Assembly (NCBI RefSeq): GCF_003121295.1
Contig: NZ_PHNC01000014.1
Span: 88,594 to 152,593, forward strand
Direction of reading: 5' to 3'
Length of the DNA stretch: 64,000 bases
Origin: Streptomyces orinoci
GTDB lineage: Bacteria; Actinomycetota; Actinomycetes; Streptomycetales; Streptomycetaceae
Below are positions 42,805 through 51,176 of this stretch, piece by piece. Within the stretch, counting starts at the first letter, position 1; each line of letters opens with the position of its first letter. Both the position numbers and the translations under genes were made by a program. Below the pieces are notes generated by a model. It was not told where the DNA came from and did not search any database. It was given only the letters and a program-made list of their open reading frames with translations.

Positions 42805-43025
42805 GGCTCAACGGTCCCTTCGTGAGCGGTACTCCCGGTGGTGGCGCCGACTGTAAGCCTGGTAGCGGAGGTTCCGGCAGCCCCGGCGAGCGAAAGAGCG
42901 TTCAAAGCCGCCGCTCGTCCGGCCGTCACTCACACCGGCGATGAGCCGCATCGGCCCGCCGGGCGCGGGGCAGTGAGAGGGGCGATGACAACGACCCGAT
43001 ACCACAGAGGGGTTGAGGTGGAGCG

Positions 43026-43445
43026 ATGAGGACTGCCAGGTTGATGACGATGGTGCTGGCGGCGGTGGTGGCGCTGAGCGCCGCGCCACTGGCGGCGGCC
43101 AAGCCGGGGCCCCGGCATCTGACCCTGTCCAACAAGGACAACAGACAGACCGTGGTGGTGCACACGGGCGATGAGATCGATGTCCGGCTCTCGGGGGAGC
43201 GGAAGGAGAACTCCGACTGGCTGTGGAGCGCGCCCAGCTCGGCCAATGGCGCCGTACTCCACCGGCATTCCACCGGCCGCGCGGCCGGTGCCGACACGGT
43301 CGCGGTCTTCCACGCCCACTCGGACGGCACCACCACCCTGGACTCCGAGCTGCGTTGTGTCTCCCGTAAGAGCGGCTACAGCTGTTCGCGAGTGGCCGTG
43401 CCCTGGGAGGTCACGGTGACGGTGAAGACCCGGAAGAAAAAGTAG
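43026..43445 (+). CDS. Small secreted protein, paralogue of the gene at 6265
   Basis: The 139-residue protein has a signal peptide ending near PLAAA. The mature start LTLSNKDNRQTVVVHTGDEI matches the gene at 6265 in pattern, as do the W-rich centre (SDWLWSAPS) and the C-x8-C pair (CVSRKSGYSC) near the end. A chagasin-like immunoglobulin fold is suspected, without the NPTTGYxW inhibitory loop. The C-terminus is very basic (KTRKKK). It is 221 bases from the divergent amidase gene; that gap shows no clear element. Confidence 0.65.
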   Translation: MRTARLMTMVLAAVVALSAAPLAAAKPGPRHLTLSNKDNRQTVVVHTGDEIDVRLSGERKENSDWLWSAPSSANGAVLHRHSTGRAAGADTVAVFHAHSDGTTTLDSELRCVSRKSGYSCSRVAVPWEVTVTVKTRKKK

Positions 43446-43586
43446 GGGCTTCCCGGCCGCGGGGACGGCTCCGCGGGGCGCGGCGCCGGAGTGGGCGCGC
43501 CATACCGGCGCCCCGCGCGCCGCTCCGGACTCCCAGGAGCCCCGCGCGGCATCGTGACCCTACAACTGCCGCCTCGTTCCCGGGAC

Positions 43587-44423
43587 ATGACCAGAGTCCA
43601 CGGAACCTGCCGTCGTCTCCTCGCCGCTCTTCTCTGCCCCTTGGCCCTGGTGGTGGGCGGCACCACCACCTCCGCGTATGCCCAGCCGGTGCCGGCGGAG
43701 GCCCGGAACGGGGTCTCCTATGCCGCGCTGGGCGACTCGGTGTCCTCGGGGCAGGGGGCGGGGAGCTATGACCCGTCCAGTCCCCAGTGCCTGCGCAGTG
43801 CGCGGGCGTACCCGGCGCTCTGGGCCGCCCGGCACCACCCGGACCGGTTCCTGTTCGCCGCCTGCTCGGGGGCGACCACCTCCGACGTGATCAACAAGCA
43901 GCTCCCCGGGGTCAAGCAGGGGGTAACGCTGGTGAGCATCACGGCCGGCGTCAATGACATCGGCCTCCGGGATGTCCTGACCGCCTGCACACTGGGCGGC
44001 GATCAAATTTGCCTGGACCATGTCGCCCGGGCCCGGACGGCCGTCGAGAGGACGCTGCCCGCACGGCTGGACGCCGTCTACCGGGCGATCAGGGAGAGGG
44101 CACCACGGGCCAGGGTGGTGGTACTGGGCATCCCCCGGCCGTTCACCCAAGACGGCTGCCCAATGGGGCTGATGACCGGGCGGAGCGAGCGGGCGCTCAA
44201 TGAGGCGGCGGTACGGGTCAACGCGGTGACCCGGGAGCGGGCCCTGGCCCATGGGCTGGCCTTCGGTGATGTGGTGCCCGCCTTCACGGGGCATGAGATC
44301 TGTTCCGGGCACCCATGGATCGGCGGGCTGTCGCTGCTTCACCCGGACGGTGCCTATCACCCCAACGAGGCGGGGCAGCACGGGGGTTATCTGCCGGTGC
44401 TGGACGCGGTGGCGGGGCAGTAG
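43587..44423 (+). CDS. Secreted SGNH/GDSL hydrolase
   Basis: The ATG at 43587 gives 278 residues with a signal peptide ending near TSAYA; a GTG at 43554, 14 bases after AGGAG, is an alternative start. The SGNH blocks are present: Ser in ALGDSVSSGQGA, Gly and Asn in TAGVNDIG, and the Asp-His pair in LLHPDGAYHPNEAG. Two pairs of cysteines fit the disulfides of the Streptomyces lipase group. It probably hydrolyses extracellular lipid or polysaccharide esters. Its end overlaps the convergent LysR gene by 37 bases. Confidence 0.83.
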   Translation: MTRVHGTCRRLLAALLCPLALVVGGTTTSAYAQPVPAEARNGVSYAALGDSVSSGQGAGSYDPSSPQCLRSARAYPALWAARHHPDRFLFAACSGATTSDVINKQLPGVKQGVTLVSITAGVNDIGLRDVLTACTLGGDQICLDHVARARTAVERTLPARLDAVYRAIRERAPRARVVVLGIPRPFTQDGCPMGLMTGRSERALNEAAVRVNAVTRERALAHGLAFGDVVPAFTGHEICSGHPWIGGLSLLHPDGAYHPNEAGQHGGYLPVLDAVAGQ

Positions 44424-45316
44424 GGCTCGGTGCGGGGGCTTTTTCTCACCCTCGCCGGCGGTTGTCCTCCGAGACGGCCGAGGATCGCAATGGTGGCCGC
44501 GAGGGGTTCCGGGAGCCAGGCCAGAGCCAGCCGCAGCCGGGGTGGCGCCTCGGCCAGGGGGCGCCAGACCAGGCCTTCCGCGGTGGCGGATTCCGGGCGG
44601 AGCGCCACCACCCGCTCGCCGCCGCCGAGTTCGGCCTGGACGATCGAGCGCCGGGCTGGGGCGATACGCAGCCGCGGTACCCAGCCGCCGGTATGGCAGG
44701 CGGCCAGCACCATATCGTGGTACCCGGGAGCGAACTCACGGCTGAACCACAGGAGTTCCTCCCCGCCCAGGTCGCTCCAGGAGAGGCGGGCGGCAGCGGT
44801 GAGGGGATGGCCGGCGGAGAGGAGCACGCCCAGGGGCTCGTCCAGTACCACCAGGGTGTGCAGACCCTCGGTGTCGGCGGGCAGGGTGACCAGCGCCAGA
44901 TCGGCCTCCGCCCGCCGTATCCGGGCCAGTTGCCCGGCCGTGGCGGCCACGTCCAGGGTGAGCGCGGAGCCGGTGGTACGTGCCGCCGAGTACAGGCGGT
45001 GCAGCAGATCCGATGGGGTGCCGGGGGCCACCAGGGCGCGCAGCGGGGGGCGTTCGGCGGCGGCCGCGCGGACGGTGCGCAGGGCGCGGCCGGCGGCGTC
45101 GAGCACCGCGCGGGCCTCGGGGAGCAGGGCCCGCCCGGCGCGGGTGAGGGTCATCCCGGCCTGGGTGCGGTGGAACAGCGGGGCGCCGGCCTCCCGTTCC
45201 AGGGCCTTGATCTGCTGGCTGAGCGAGGGAGAGCTGAGCCGCAGCCGCCGGGCCGCCCGGGTGAGGTTGGCTTCCTCGGCCACCGCGCAGAAGTAGCGCA
45301 GCTGACGCAATTCCAT
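44387..45316 (-). CDS. LysR-family transcriptional regulator
   Basis: The 309-residue protein has the LysR helix-turn-helix at residues 1-60 (LRYFCAVAEEANLTRAARRL then SQQIKALEREAG) and a periplasmic-binding-protein-like effector domain. Like many LysR genes it should control a neighbour, but the adjacent genes are convergent or separated, so the target is not clear. The C-terminal 25 residues overlap the hydrolase gene. Confidence 0.85.
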   Translation of the reverse strand: MELRQLRYFCAVAEEANLTRAARRLRLSSPSLSQQIKALEREAGAPLFHRTQAGMTLTRAGRALLPEARAVLDAAGRALRTVRAAAAERPPLRALVAPGTPSDLLHRLYSAARTTGSALTLDVAATAGQLARIRRAEADLALVTLPADTEGLHTLVVLDEPLGVLLSAGHPLTAAARLSWSDLGGEELLWFSREFAPGYHDMVLAACHTGGWVPRLRIAPARRSIVQAELGGGERVVALRPESATAEGLVWRPLAEAPPRLRLALAWLPEPLAATIAILGRLGGQPPARVRKSPRTEPYCPATASSTGR

Positions 45317-45360
45317 GGGGCGCCTTCCCTTGGCGGCACTCCGCCAGGCCGGTTCGGTGT

Positions 45361-45420
45361 GATTGCGGGTGTGGGTCGTGGCCGGCCGGCCGTGTCCACG
45401 CGGCGGAGCCGGATATCGGG
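45361..45420. repeat. Dispersed intergenic repeat, diverged copy 4
   Basis: GATTGCGGGTGTGGGTCGTG is followed by TGTCCACGCGGCGGAGCCGG. This is a decayed version of the composite at 18984 in opposite orientation. It lies between the LysR and TetR genes. Confidence 0.45.
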
Positions 45421-45437
45421 CAACCGCCCTGCGCCGG

Positions 45438-46043
45438 TCAGGGAGCGCCCTGGCGATGCGCGTGGACCAGCATGGCCAGATGGCGCCCCGCCAGGAGCAA
45501 CGGCTCCTCGCTGCGCAGGACTTGGGCGGTGGTCTCGGCGCCCTCCAGGGTGTTGATGACCGTTATCGCCAGGGCACGGGCGTCCTCCTCGGCCAGCCCG
45601 GCGGTGCGCAGCTTCTCCGCGACCAGCTCGCTCCAGTGCCCAAAGGCCGCTCCACAGGCCCGCTGGATATCGGCCGAAGTGCCCAGGGTCTCCAGCGCGG
45701 TTGCGGTGACCGGGCAGCCCTCGGCCCAGCCGGACTCGCGCAGGGCTGCGGCCAGCAGCCGGGTGCAGCCGGCGATGGCCTCGGCCGGGTCGTCCTCGGC
45801 GGCCAGACCCTCCCGCAGCAGTTCCGCGAACTCCTGGTCCCCGTGCTGGATGGCGGCGACCGCCAGCTCCTGCTTGCCGCCAGGGAAGAAGTGGTAGACG
45901 GAGCCCAGAGTGGCCCCGGCCTCGCGGGCGATCTGCTTGATGCCGGTGCCCTCATAGCCCTGGCGCTGGAGCAGCCGTGCCGTGGTCCGCACGATCCGTT
46001 CCCGGGTGCCCAGGGCGGCCGCCTGTTGGTCTGTGGTGCGCAT
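45438..46043 (-). CDS. TetR-family transcriptional regulator
   Basis: The 201-residue protein has a TetR DNA-binding domain (ERIVRTTARLLQRQGYEGTG, then IAREAGATLGSVYHFF). The C-terminal ligand domain resembles that of the YxaF/LmrA group (GCPVTATALETLG). It is divergent from an imine-reductase-like gene across a region with two copies of the same 18-base operator, so it almost certainly represses that gene and itself. Confidence 0.88.
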   Translation of the reverse strand: MRTTDQQAAALGTRERIVRTTARLLQRQGYEGTGIKQIAREAGATLGSVYHFFPGGKQELAVAAIQHGDQEFAELLREGLAAEDDPAEAIAGCTRLLAAALRESGWAEGCPVTATALETLGTSADIQRACGAAFGHWSELVAEKLRTAGLAEEDARALAITVINTLEGAETTAQVLRSEEPLLLAGRHLAMLVHAHRQGAP

Positions 46044-46060
46044 CCCCGGAGACTATCGGA

Positions 46061-46122
46061 TAGAGCGCTCGTTCTAGATCTGTGCTAGGTTCCCGATCGC
46101 CAGATAGAGCGCTCGTTCTAGA
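46061..46122. promoter_or_regulatory. Duplicated TetR operator
   Basis: TAGAGCGCTCGTTCTAGA occurs identically at 46061-46078 and 46105-46122, a 44-base period or about four helical turns. Each is a pseudo-palindrome of the TAGAACG/CGTTCTA type used by many TetR proteins. The two copies bracket the space between the divergent starts at 46043 and 46158. Confidence 0.8.
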
Positions 46123-46157
46123 GCGCCCCAAGGGGATGACAAAGCGGAGGGGAAGTC

Positions 46158-47030
46158 ATGGGCAAGCAGGCGGTAACCGTCATCGGACTGGGCCCGATGG
46201 GGCAGGCGATGGCGGCCGCGTTCCTGTCCGGGGGACATCCGGTGACGGTCTGGAACCGGACGGCAAGCAAGGCGGAGGCACTGGCCGCCCAGGGGGCGGT
46301 GGTGGCCTCCTCGGCGGAAGAGGCGCTGGCCGCCCAGGAGTTGGTGGTGCTGAGCCTGACCGACTATGACGCGATGTACGCCATCCTGGAGCCGGCGGCA
46401 CCCGCCCTGGCCGGGCGGGTGCTGGTCAACCTCAGCTCGGACACCCCCGAGCGGGCCCGGGCGGCCGCCGCCTGGGCGGCGGGGCACGGGGCCGAGCACC
46501 TCACCGGCGGGGTGCAGGTGCCGCCGGCGCTCATCGGCAAGCCCGGGGCGGCCACGTACTACAGCGGTCCCCGGGAGGTCTTCGACGCACACCGGGAGAC
46601 CCTTGAGGTGCTGACCGAAGCCGACTTCCGGGGCACCGATCCGGGCCTGGCGGCCATGTACTACCAGGCCCTGATGACCACCTTCTGGACCGGGATGCTC
46701 GGCTGTCTGCAGACCCTCGCCCTGGCCCGCGCCCATGGCGTCACCGCCACCGAGATGCTGCCCCAGGTGTCCAAGGCGATGACGCTGCTCCCGGGCATCC
46801 TGGGGAGCTACGCCTCGCATATCGACGCCGGACGGCACCCGGGGGACGACGCCCGGCTGTCGATGGGCGCTGCGAGCATGCAGCACGTTCTGCACACCAA
46901 CCGGGACGCCGGGCTGGACACCACGCTGCTCTCGGCGGTGGATGAGATCTTCCGGCGGGGCATGGCGCGCGGCCTCGCCGAGAACAGCTTCTCCAGCCTG
47001 GTGGAGGTGCTCAACAACCCCGCCGAATAA
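46158..47030 (+). CDS. NAD(P)-dependent oxidoreductase, imine reductase-like
   Basis: The ATG at 46158 follows GGAGGGGAAG and gives 290 residues. The N-terminal Rossmann domain opens with VTVIGLGPMGQAMAAAFL and the NADPH-preferring loop VWNRTASKAEAL. The C-terminal helical domain resembles imine reductases rather than plain hydroxyisobutyrate dehydrogenases, which carry a conserved catalytic Lys not obvious here. The natural substrate is unknown. TetR control suggests induction by a small molecule. Confidence 0.83.
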   Translation: MGKQAVTVIGLGPMGQAMAAAFLSGGHPVTVWNRTASKAEALAAQGAVVASSAEEALAAQELVVLSLTDYDAMYAILEPAAPALAGRVLVNLSSDTPERARAAAAWAAGHGAEHLTGGVQVPPALIGKPGAATYYSGPREVFDAHRETLEVLTEADFRGTDPGLAAMYYQALMTTFWTGMLGCLQTLALARAHGVTATEMLPQVSKAMTLLPGILGSYASHIDAGRHPGDDARLSMGAASMQHVLHTNRDAGLDTTLLSAVDEIFRRGMARGLAENSFSSLVEVLNNPAE

Positions 47031-47036
47031 GGGCGT

Positions 47037-47879
47037 TCAGGCCGCGGCCGCCTCCGCCCGGAGGTCCTCCTCCGAGGCGCCCAGCCGCCAGTAGCCGGTG
47101 AAGTTGACGCTGCGCCGGTCGAAGCCGCGCTCGCCGACCAGATGGCGGCGCAGCGCCCGCACCGTGCCGGACTCGCCCGCGATCCAGGCGTAGGGCCGGC
47201 CGCCGGGCAGTTCGGCGGCCCGTACCGCGTCCAGCAGCCGGCCGCCGCCGCGCGGGATCCAGGTGATCTCGGCATCGGCCTCGGTGCCGAGGTCCTGGAT
47301 GTCCCCGGCGTGCGGGACCTCGATCCAGACCTTGGCCCTGGTGCCCGCGGGCAGCCAGGAGAGGATTCCGGCGGCGGCGGGCAGGGCCGTCTCGTCGGCG
47401 GTCAGCAGCACCCAGTCGGTGCCCAGCGGCGGGCGGAAGCCCACGCTCTTGTTGTCCTCCACCGCCGGGCCCAGCAGCTTGACCCGGTCGCCGGGCCGGG
47501 CCCCGGCGGCCCAGCGGGCGGCCGGACCGGCCGGGGTGCGGCCGGCCGGCGCCCCAGTGCCGTGCAGCGCGAAGTCCACATCGAGCTCGGCCAGTTCACG
47601 GCGCTGGCGGCGCACCGTGTAGGAGCGCATCACCCCGCGTACCGAGGGGTCCATGGCCCGCCAGCGGGCGAACCAGCCGTCGCCCGCCTCGGTGGGCACC
47701 ACCGGGGCCGGCTGGCCCGGATGCGGCAGGAAGAGGGAGAAGCTCTGGTCCCTGCCGCCGCCGGCGAAGTCCGCCAGCTGTTCTCCGGCGAAGGTGATCC
47801 GGACCATGGAGGGGCCCAGGCGCTCCCGGCGCGCCACCTGGGCGTCGAAGAAACGGAACGGGCTGACGGCGGTGGTCAT
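47037..47879 (-). CDS. Siderophore-interacting FAD reductase
   Basis: The ATG at 47879 (eight bases after AAGGAG; a GTG at 47882 is adjacent) gives 280 residues. It belongs to the SIP family: FAD-binding motif RSYTVRRQR, then the NAD(P)H-binding C-terminal half with WVLLTADETALPAA and YAWIAGESGTVRALRRHL. It reduces ferric iron out of imported siderophores. The start lies 30 bases downstream of the binding-lipoprotein stop, so the two form an operon under the iron box at 48995. Confidence 0.9.
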   Translation of the reverse strand: MTTAVSPFRFFDAQVARRERLGPSMVRITFAGEQLADFAGGGRDQSFSLFLPHPGQPAPVVPTEAGDGWFARWRAMDPSVRGVMRSYTVRRQRRELAELDVDFALHGTGAPAGRTPAGPAARWAAGARPGDRVKLLGPAVEDNKSVGFRPPLGTDWVLLTADETALPAAAGILSWLPAGTRAKVWIEVPHAGDIQDLGTEADAEITWIPRGGGRLLDAVRAAELPGGRPYAWIAGESGTVRALRRHLVGERGFDRRSVNFTGYWRLGASEEDLRAEAAAA

Positions 47880-47908
47880 CACGGCTTCTCCTTCCGGAAC
47901 CTGTGGGA

Positions 47909-48946
47909 TCAGTGGAGCTTCTTGGCGCCCTGTACGGCCTTGGCCAGGTTCTCCAGCAGCGGGGCGGAGCCCGCCCAGCTGAAGCGGGGCACCGACTGCC
48001 AGGGGGTGATCTGGCCGGCCTTGACCGCGGGCAGCGCGGACCAGGCGGGCTTGGCGGAGAGGTCCTTGGGCTGCAGGGCGGTGCCACGGCTGTCCAGCAG
48101 GATCAGATCGGCCGGGTACTTGTCGGCGTTCTCCCAGCTGAGGCCCTCGAAGTAGCCGCTCTTGTCCAGCTTTTCGGGGACCACGAACTCCACGCCCAGC
48201 TCACGGAAGTACAACAGGTCCGTATTCACCTTGGGGTTGGAGACATAGAAGAGGTCAGGGCTGCCGGAAGCGGCCATCACCTTCAGCCCGCCATTGGCCT
48301 TGGCGGCCTTGCGCAGGGTCTCGGCGGCCGCCTCGAAACGGGACTTGGCCTCGGTGACCTTCCTGGCCTTGAGGTCGGCGCCCAGGGACGCGGCGAGTTC
48401 GGCATAGCGCCTGATGGGCTCGGTCATCGGGACCCGGGCGGTGGTGATGGCCACGCTGGGCGCCAGGTCCAGGATCTTCTTCTTGCTCTCATCGGGCACG
48501 TACCACAGCGCGTCCGGCTCATACATGTGCGTCACCAGCAGCTCGGGGCGCAGGGCGGCGTACTTCTCGATGCTGAACTCGCCCCAGACATTGCCCAGGA
48601 TCTCGACCTTGTCCACGTCCAGCTCGCCGGCCTGCGGGTCGGGCTTGCCGTTCTTGAGCCTGGTCTCGCCGAAGACGCCGACCAGCTGCTGGTCAAGGCC
48701 GAAGTCATGCAGGGCGGCGGCGGTGCCGGTGAAGGCGACCACGCGCTGCGGTACGGACTTGGCGGTCACCTGCTTCCTGCGGTCGTCGGTGAAGGACCAG
48801 GGGCCGCCCCTGGACTCGCCCTTGGCGCCGTCCTTGCCGCCCGAGCCGCTGCCCCCGCAGGCGGTGATCAGGGCGCCCAGGCCGAGTACGCCGCCCGCGG
48901 CGAACAGCGAACGGCGGGAGAGGTGAGGGGTTGCGGCATATGGCAT
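47909..48946 (-). CDS. Iron-siderophore ABC transporter binding lipoprotein
   Basis: The 345-residue protein has a twin-arginine/lipoprotein signal (SRRSLFAAGG, lipobox ITAC, Cys30). The mature part is a FecB/FepB-type helical-backbone binding protein with TDDRRKQVTAKSVPQRVVAF and a segment naming a tyrosine-rich site. It would capture ferric hydroxamates such as desferrioxamines. It is divergent from the permease genes across a near-consensus iron box. Confidence 0.9.
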   Translation of the reverse strand: MPYAATPHLSRRSLFAAGGVLGLGALITACGGSGSGGKDGAKGESRGGPWSFTDDRRKQVTAKSVPQRVVAFTGTAAALHDFGLDQQLVGVFGETRLKNGKPDPQAGELDVDKVEILGNVWGEFSIEKYAALRPELLVTHMYEPDALWYVPDESKKKILDLAPSVAITTARVPMTEPIRRYAELAASLGADLKARKVTEAKSRFEAAAETLRKAAKANGGLKVMAASGSPDLFYVSNPKVNTDLLYFRELGVEFVVPEKLDKSGYFEGLSWENADKYPADLILLDSRGTALQPKDLSAKPAWSALPAVKAGQITPWQSVPRFSWAGSAPLLENLAKAVQGAKKLH

Positions 48947-48994
48947 GGCAGTGACTCTCGTAGCAAAGGGGTGCCCTAGGGCCTTCGATCTTGG

Positions 48995-49013
48995 TTAGGT
49001 TAACCTAACCTAA
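48995..49013. promoter_or_regulatory. DmdR/IdeR-type iron box
   Basis: TTAGGTTAACCTAACCTAA matches the Streptomyces iron-box consensus TTAGGTTAGGCTAACCTAA at 17 of 19 positions. It lies between the divergent binding-lipoprotein and permease genes, so Fe-loaded DmdR should repress both directions. Confidence 0.9.
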
Positions 49014-49071
49014 AACCACGCCTTGTGGCCAGGGGCGCCCACGGTGCCCCGGCCCCTACCGGAGTCCGAAC

Positions 49072-50136
49072 GTGACCATCAGCAACTCGCCCCAGGCCAC
49101 CGGGGTTTCGGCCGCTCCGCCGGGCCCCCGGCCGCGACCGCCCGGCGGGCGCGACGCGGCCCGCGCCCTCGGACTGCTCGCCGCCCTGCTCCTGCTGCTC
49201 GCCGTGCTGGCGCTGAGCATCGCGGTCGGCGCCAGACAGCTCTCACTGGCCGAGGTGTGGCGGGGGCTGACCGACCCGGACGCGGCCTCCTACCTCCAGG
49301 TGCACCGGATGCGGCTGCCCCGCACCCTGCTCGGCCTGCTGGCCGGGGCCGCCCTGGGGCTGGCCGGCGGGGTGATGCAGGCGCTCACCCGCAACCCGCT
49401 GGCCGACCCCGGACTGCTGGGCATCAACGCGGGCGCCTCCGCCACGGTGTCCTCGGCGGTCGCCTTCCTGGGCGTCACCTCCTACACCGGCCAGGTCTGG
49501 TTCGCCTTCCTGGGCGCCGGAGCGGTCTCGGTGCTGGTCTACGCGGTCGGCGGCGGCCGCGGCGCCACCCCGGCCCGGCTGGCACTGGCCGGGGCCGCGC
49601 TCAACGCCACCCTCTACTCCTACGTCAACGCCGTGATGCTGATCGACACCAACTCCCTGGAACGGATGCGGTTCTGGACGGTCGGCTCACTGGCCGGTGC
49701 CGACCCGGCCACGGTCACCCGCCTCACCCCCTTTGTCCTGACCGGCCTGTTGCTCACCCTGGCCCTGGCCCGTCCGCTCAACGCCCTGGCCCTGGGCGAC
49801 GATTCGGCCCGAGCCCTGGGCGCCCGGCCGGCCCGGACAAGGGCCGCGGGCCTGGTGGCGGTCACCCTGCTGTGCGGCGCGGCCACCGCCGCCTGCGGCC
49901 CCATCGTCTTCGTCGGCCTGATCGTCCCGCACCTGGTCCGCGCCCTGACCGGCCCGGACCTGCGCTGGCTGCTGCCGTACTGCGCGGTGCTCGCCCCCGT
50001 GCTGCTGCTGGGCGCCGACGTCCTCGGCCGGGTCCTGGGCCGCCCCGGCGAACTCCAGGTGGGCATCGTCACCGCGGTCCTGGGCGGACCGCTCTTCCTG
50101 TACTTCGTCCGGCGGCGGAAGGCGGTACGCGCATGA
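49072..50136 (+). CDS. FecCD-family iron-siderophore permease, subunit 1
   Basis: The gene starts with GTG at 49072 and encodes 354 residues with about nine membrane helices. Family blocks are LPRTLLGLLAGAALGLAGG, TRNPLADPGLLGINAGA and GPIVFVGLIVPHLVR. It pairs with the next permease. The stop overlaps the following ATG. Confidence 0.92.
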   Translation: MTISNSPQATGVSAAPPGPRPRPPGGRDAARALGLLAALLLLLAVLALSIAVGARQLSLAEVWRGLTDPDAASYLQVHRMRLPRTLLGLLAGAALGLAGGVMQALTRNPLADPGLLGINAGASATVSSAVAFLGVTSYTGQVWFAFLGAGAVSVLVYAVGGGRGATPARLALAGAALNATLYSYVNAVMLIDTNSLERMRFWTVGSLAGADPATVTRLTPFVLTGLLLTLALARPLNALALGDDSARALGARPARTRAAGLVAVTLLCGAATAACGPIVFVGLIVPHLVRALTGPDLRWLLPYCAVLAPVLLLGADVLGRVLGRPGELQVGIVTAVLGGPLFLYFVRRRKAVRA

Positions 50137-51176
50137 GCACCCGGACCGGGACGAAGACCATACGCACCGGCGGCATCTCGCTGCGCTGCCGGCCCCGTTC
50201 ACTGGCCGCCGGAGCCGCCTGCCTGCTGTTCGCCCTGGTGATGGCCGTGGTCTGCCTGGGCAGCGGCGACTACACCATGAGCCCCGGCCAGGTGCTGCGC
50301 ACCCTGCTGGGCCAGGGCGCCCCCGCGGACGACTTCATCGTCAATGAACTGCGCCTGCCCCGGGTGGTCACCGCCCTGCTGGTGGGCGCCGCGCTGGCCC
50401 TGGCCGGGGCACTGTTCCAGTCCCTGGTACGCAATCCGCTGGGCAGCCCGGACGTACTGGGCTTCACCCAGGGCGCCGCCACCGGCGCCCTGCTGGTGGT
50501 GGTCGCCGGCGGCGGCAGCCTCGCCCTGGCCGGGGGAGCGGTGGCCGGCGGCGTCACCACCGGCCTGCTGATCTACGCTCTGGCCCGCCGCGACGGCCTG
50601 CACGGCTACCGGCTGGTCCTGACCGGCATCGGCGTCGCCGCCATCCTCACCGGCGTCAACGGTTATCTGCTCACCCGCACCAAACTCACCGACGCCGCCC
50701 GGGTGGTGCTCTGGCTCACCGGCAGCCTGGACGGCCGCGGCTGGGAGAACGCCACCCCGCTGCTGATCGTCCTGGCGGTCCTGGTGCCGGTGGTGCTGCT
50801 GGGCTGTGAACGGCCGCTGCGAATGCTGGAGATGGGCGATGACGCCGCCCACGCCCTGGGCATCCGGGTCGAACGGCTGCGGATGGTGCTGCTGCTGGCG
50901 GCCGTCCTCCTGGCCGCCTTCGCCTCCGCCGCCGCCGGGCCGGTGAACTTTGTGGCCCTTACCGCCCCCCAGCTGGCCCGCCGGCTGGCCAAGGCGCCCG
51001 GCCCCAATCTGCTGCCCTCGATGTGCCTGGGCGCGGCCCTGCTGGTCAGCTGCGACTGGCTGGCCCAACGGCTGGTCGGCGGGCATCAGTTGCCGGTGGG
51101 TGTGATCACCGGAGTGCTGGGCGGCGGCTATCTGGTGTGGCTGCTGGCCGTCCAGCGCAAGGCGGGACGGATATGA
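50133..51176 (+). CDS. FecCD-family iron-siderophore permease, subunit 2
   Basis: The ATG at 50133 overlaps the previous stop (ATGA) and gives 347 residues. It shares the blocks LPRVVTALLVGAALALAGAL, RNPLGSPDVLGFTQGA and GPVNFVALTAPQLARRL with subunit 1. It completes the membrane channel for ferric siderophores. Its stop overlaps the ATPase start. Confidence 0.92.
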   Translation: MSTRTGTKTIRTGGISLRCRPRSLAAGAACLLFALVMAVVCLGSGDYTMSPGQVLRTLLGQGAPADDFIVNELRLPRVVTALLVGAALALAGALFQSLVRNPLGSPDVLGFTQGAATGALLVVVAGGGSLALAGGAVAGGVTTGLLIYALARRDGLHGYRLVLTGIGVAAILTGVNGYLLTRTKLTDAARVVLWLTGSLDGRGWENATPLLIVLAVLVPVVLLGCERPLRMLEMGDDAAHALGIRVERLRMVLLLAAVLLAAFASAAAGPVNFVALTAPQLARRLAKAPGPNLLPSMCLGAALLVSCDWLAQRLVGGHQLPVGVITGVLGGGYLVWLLAVQRKAGRI

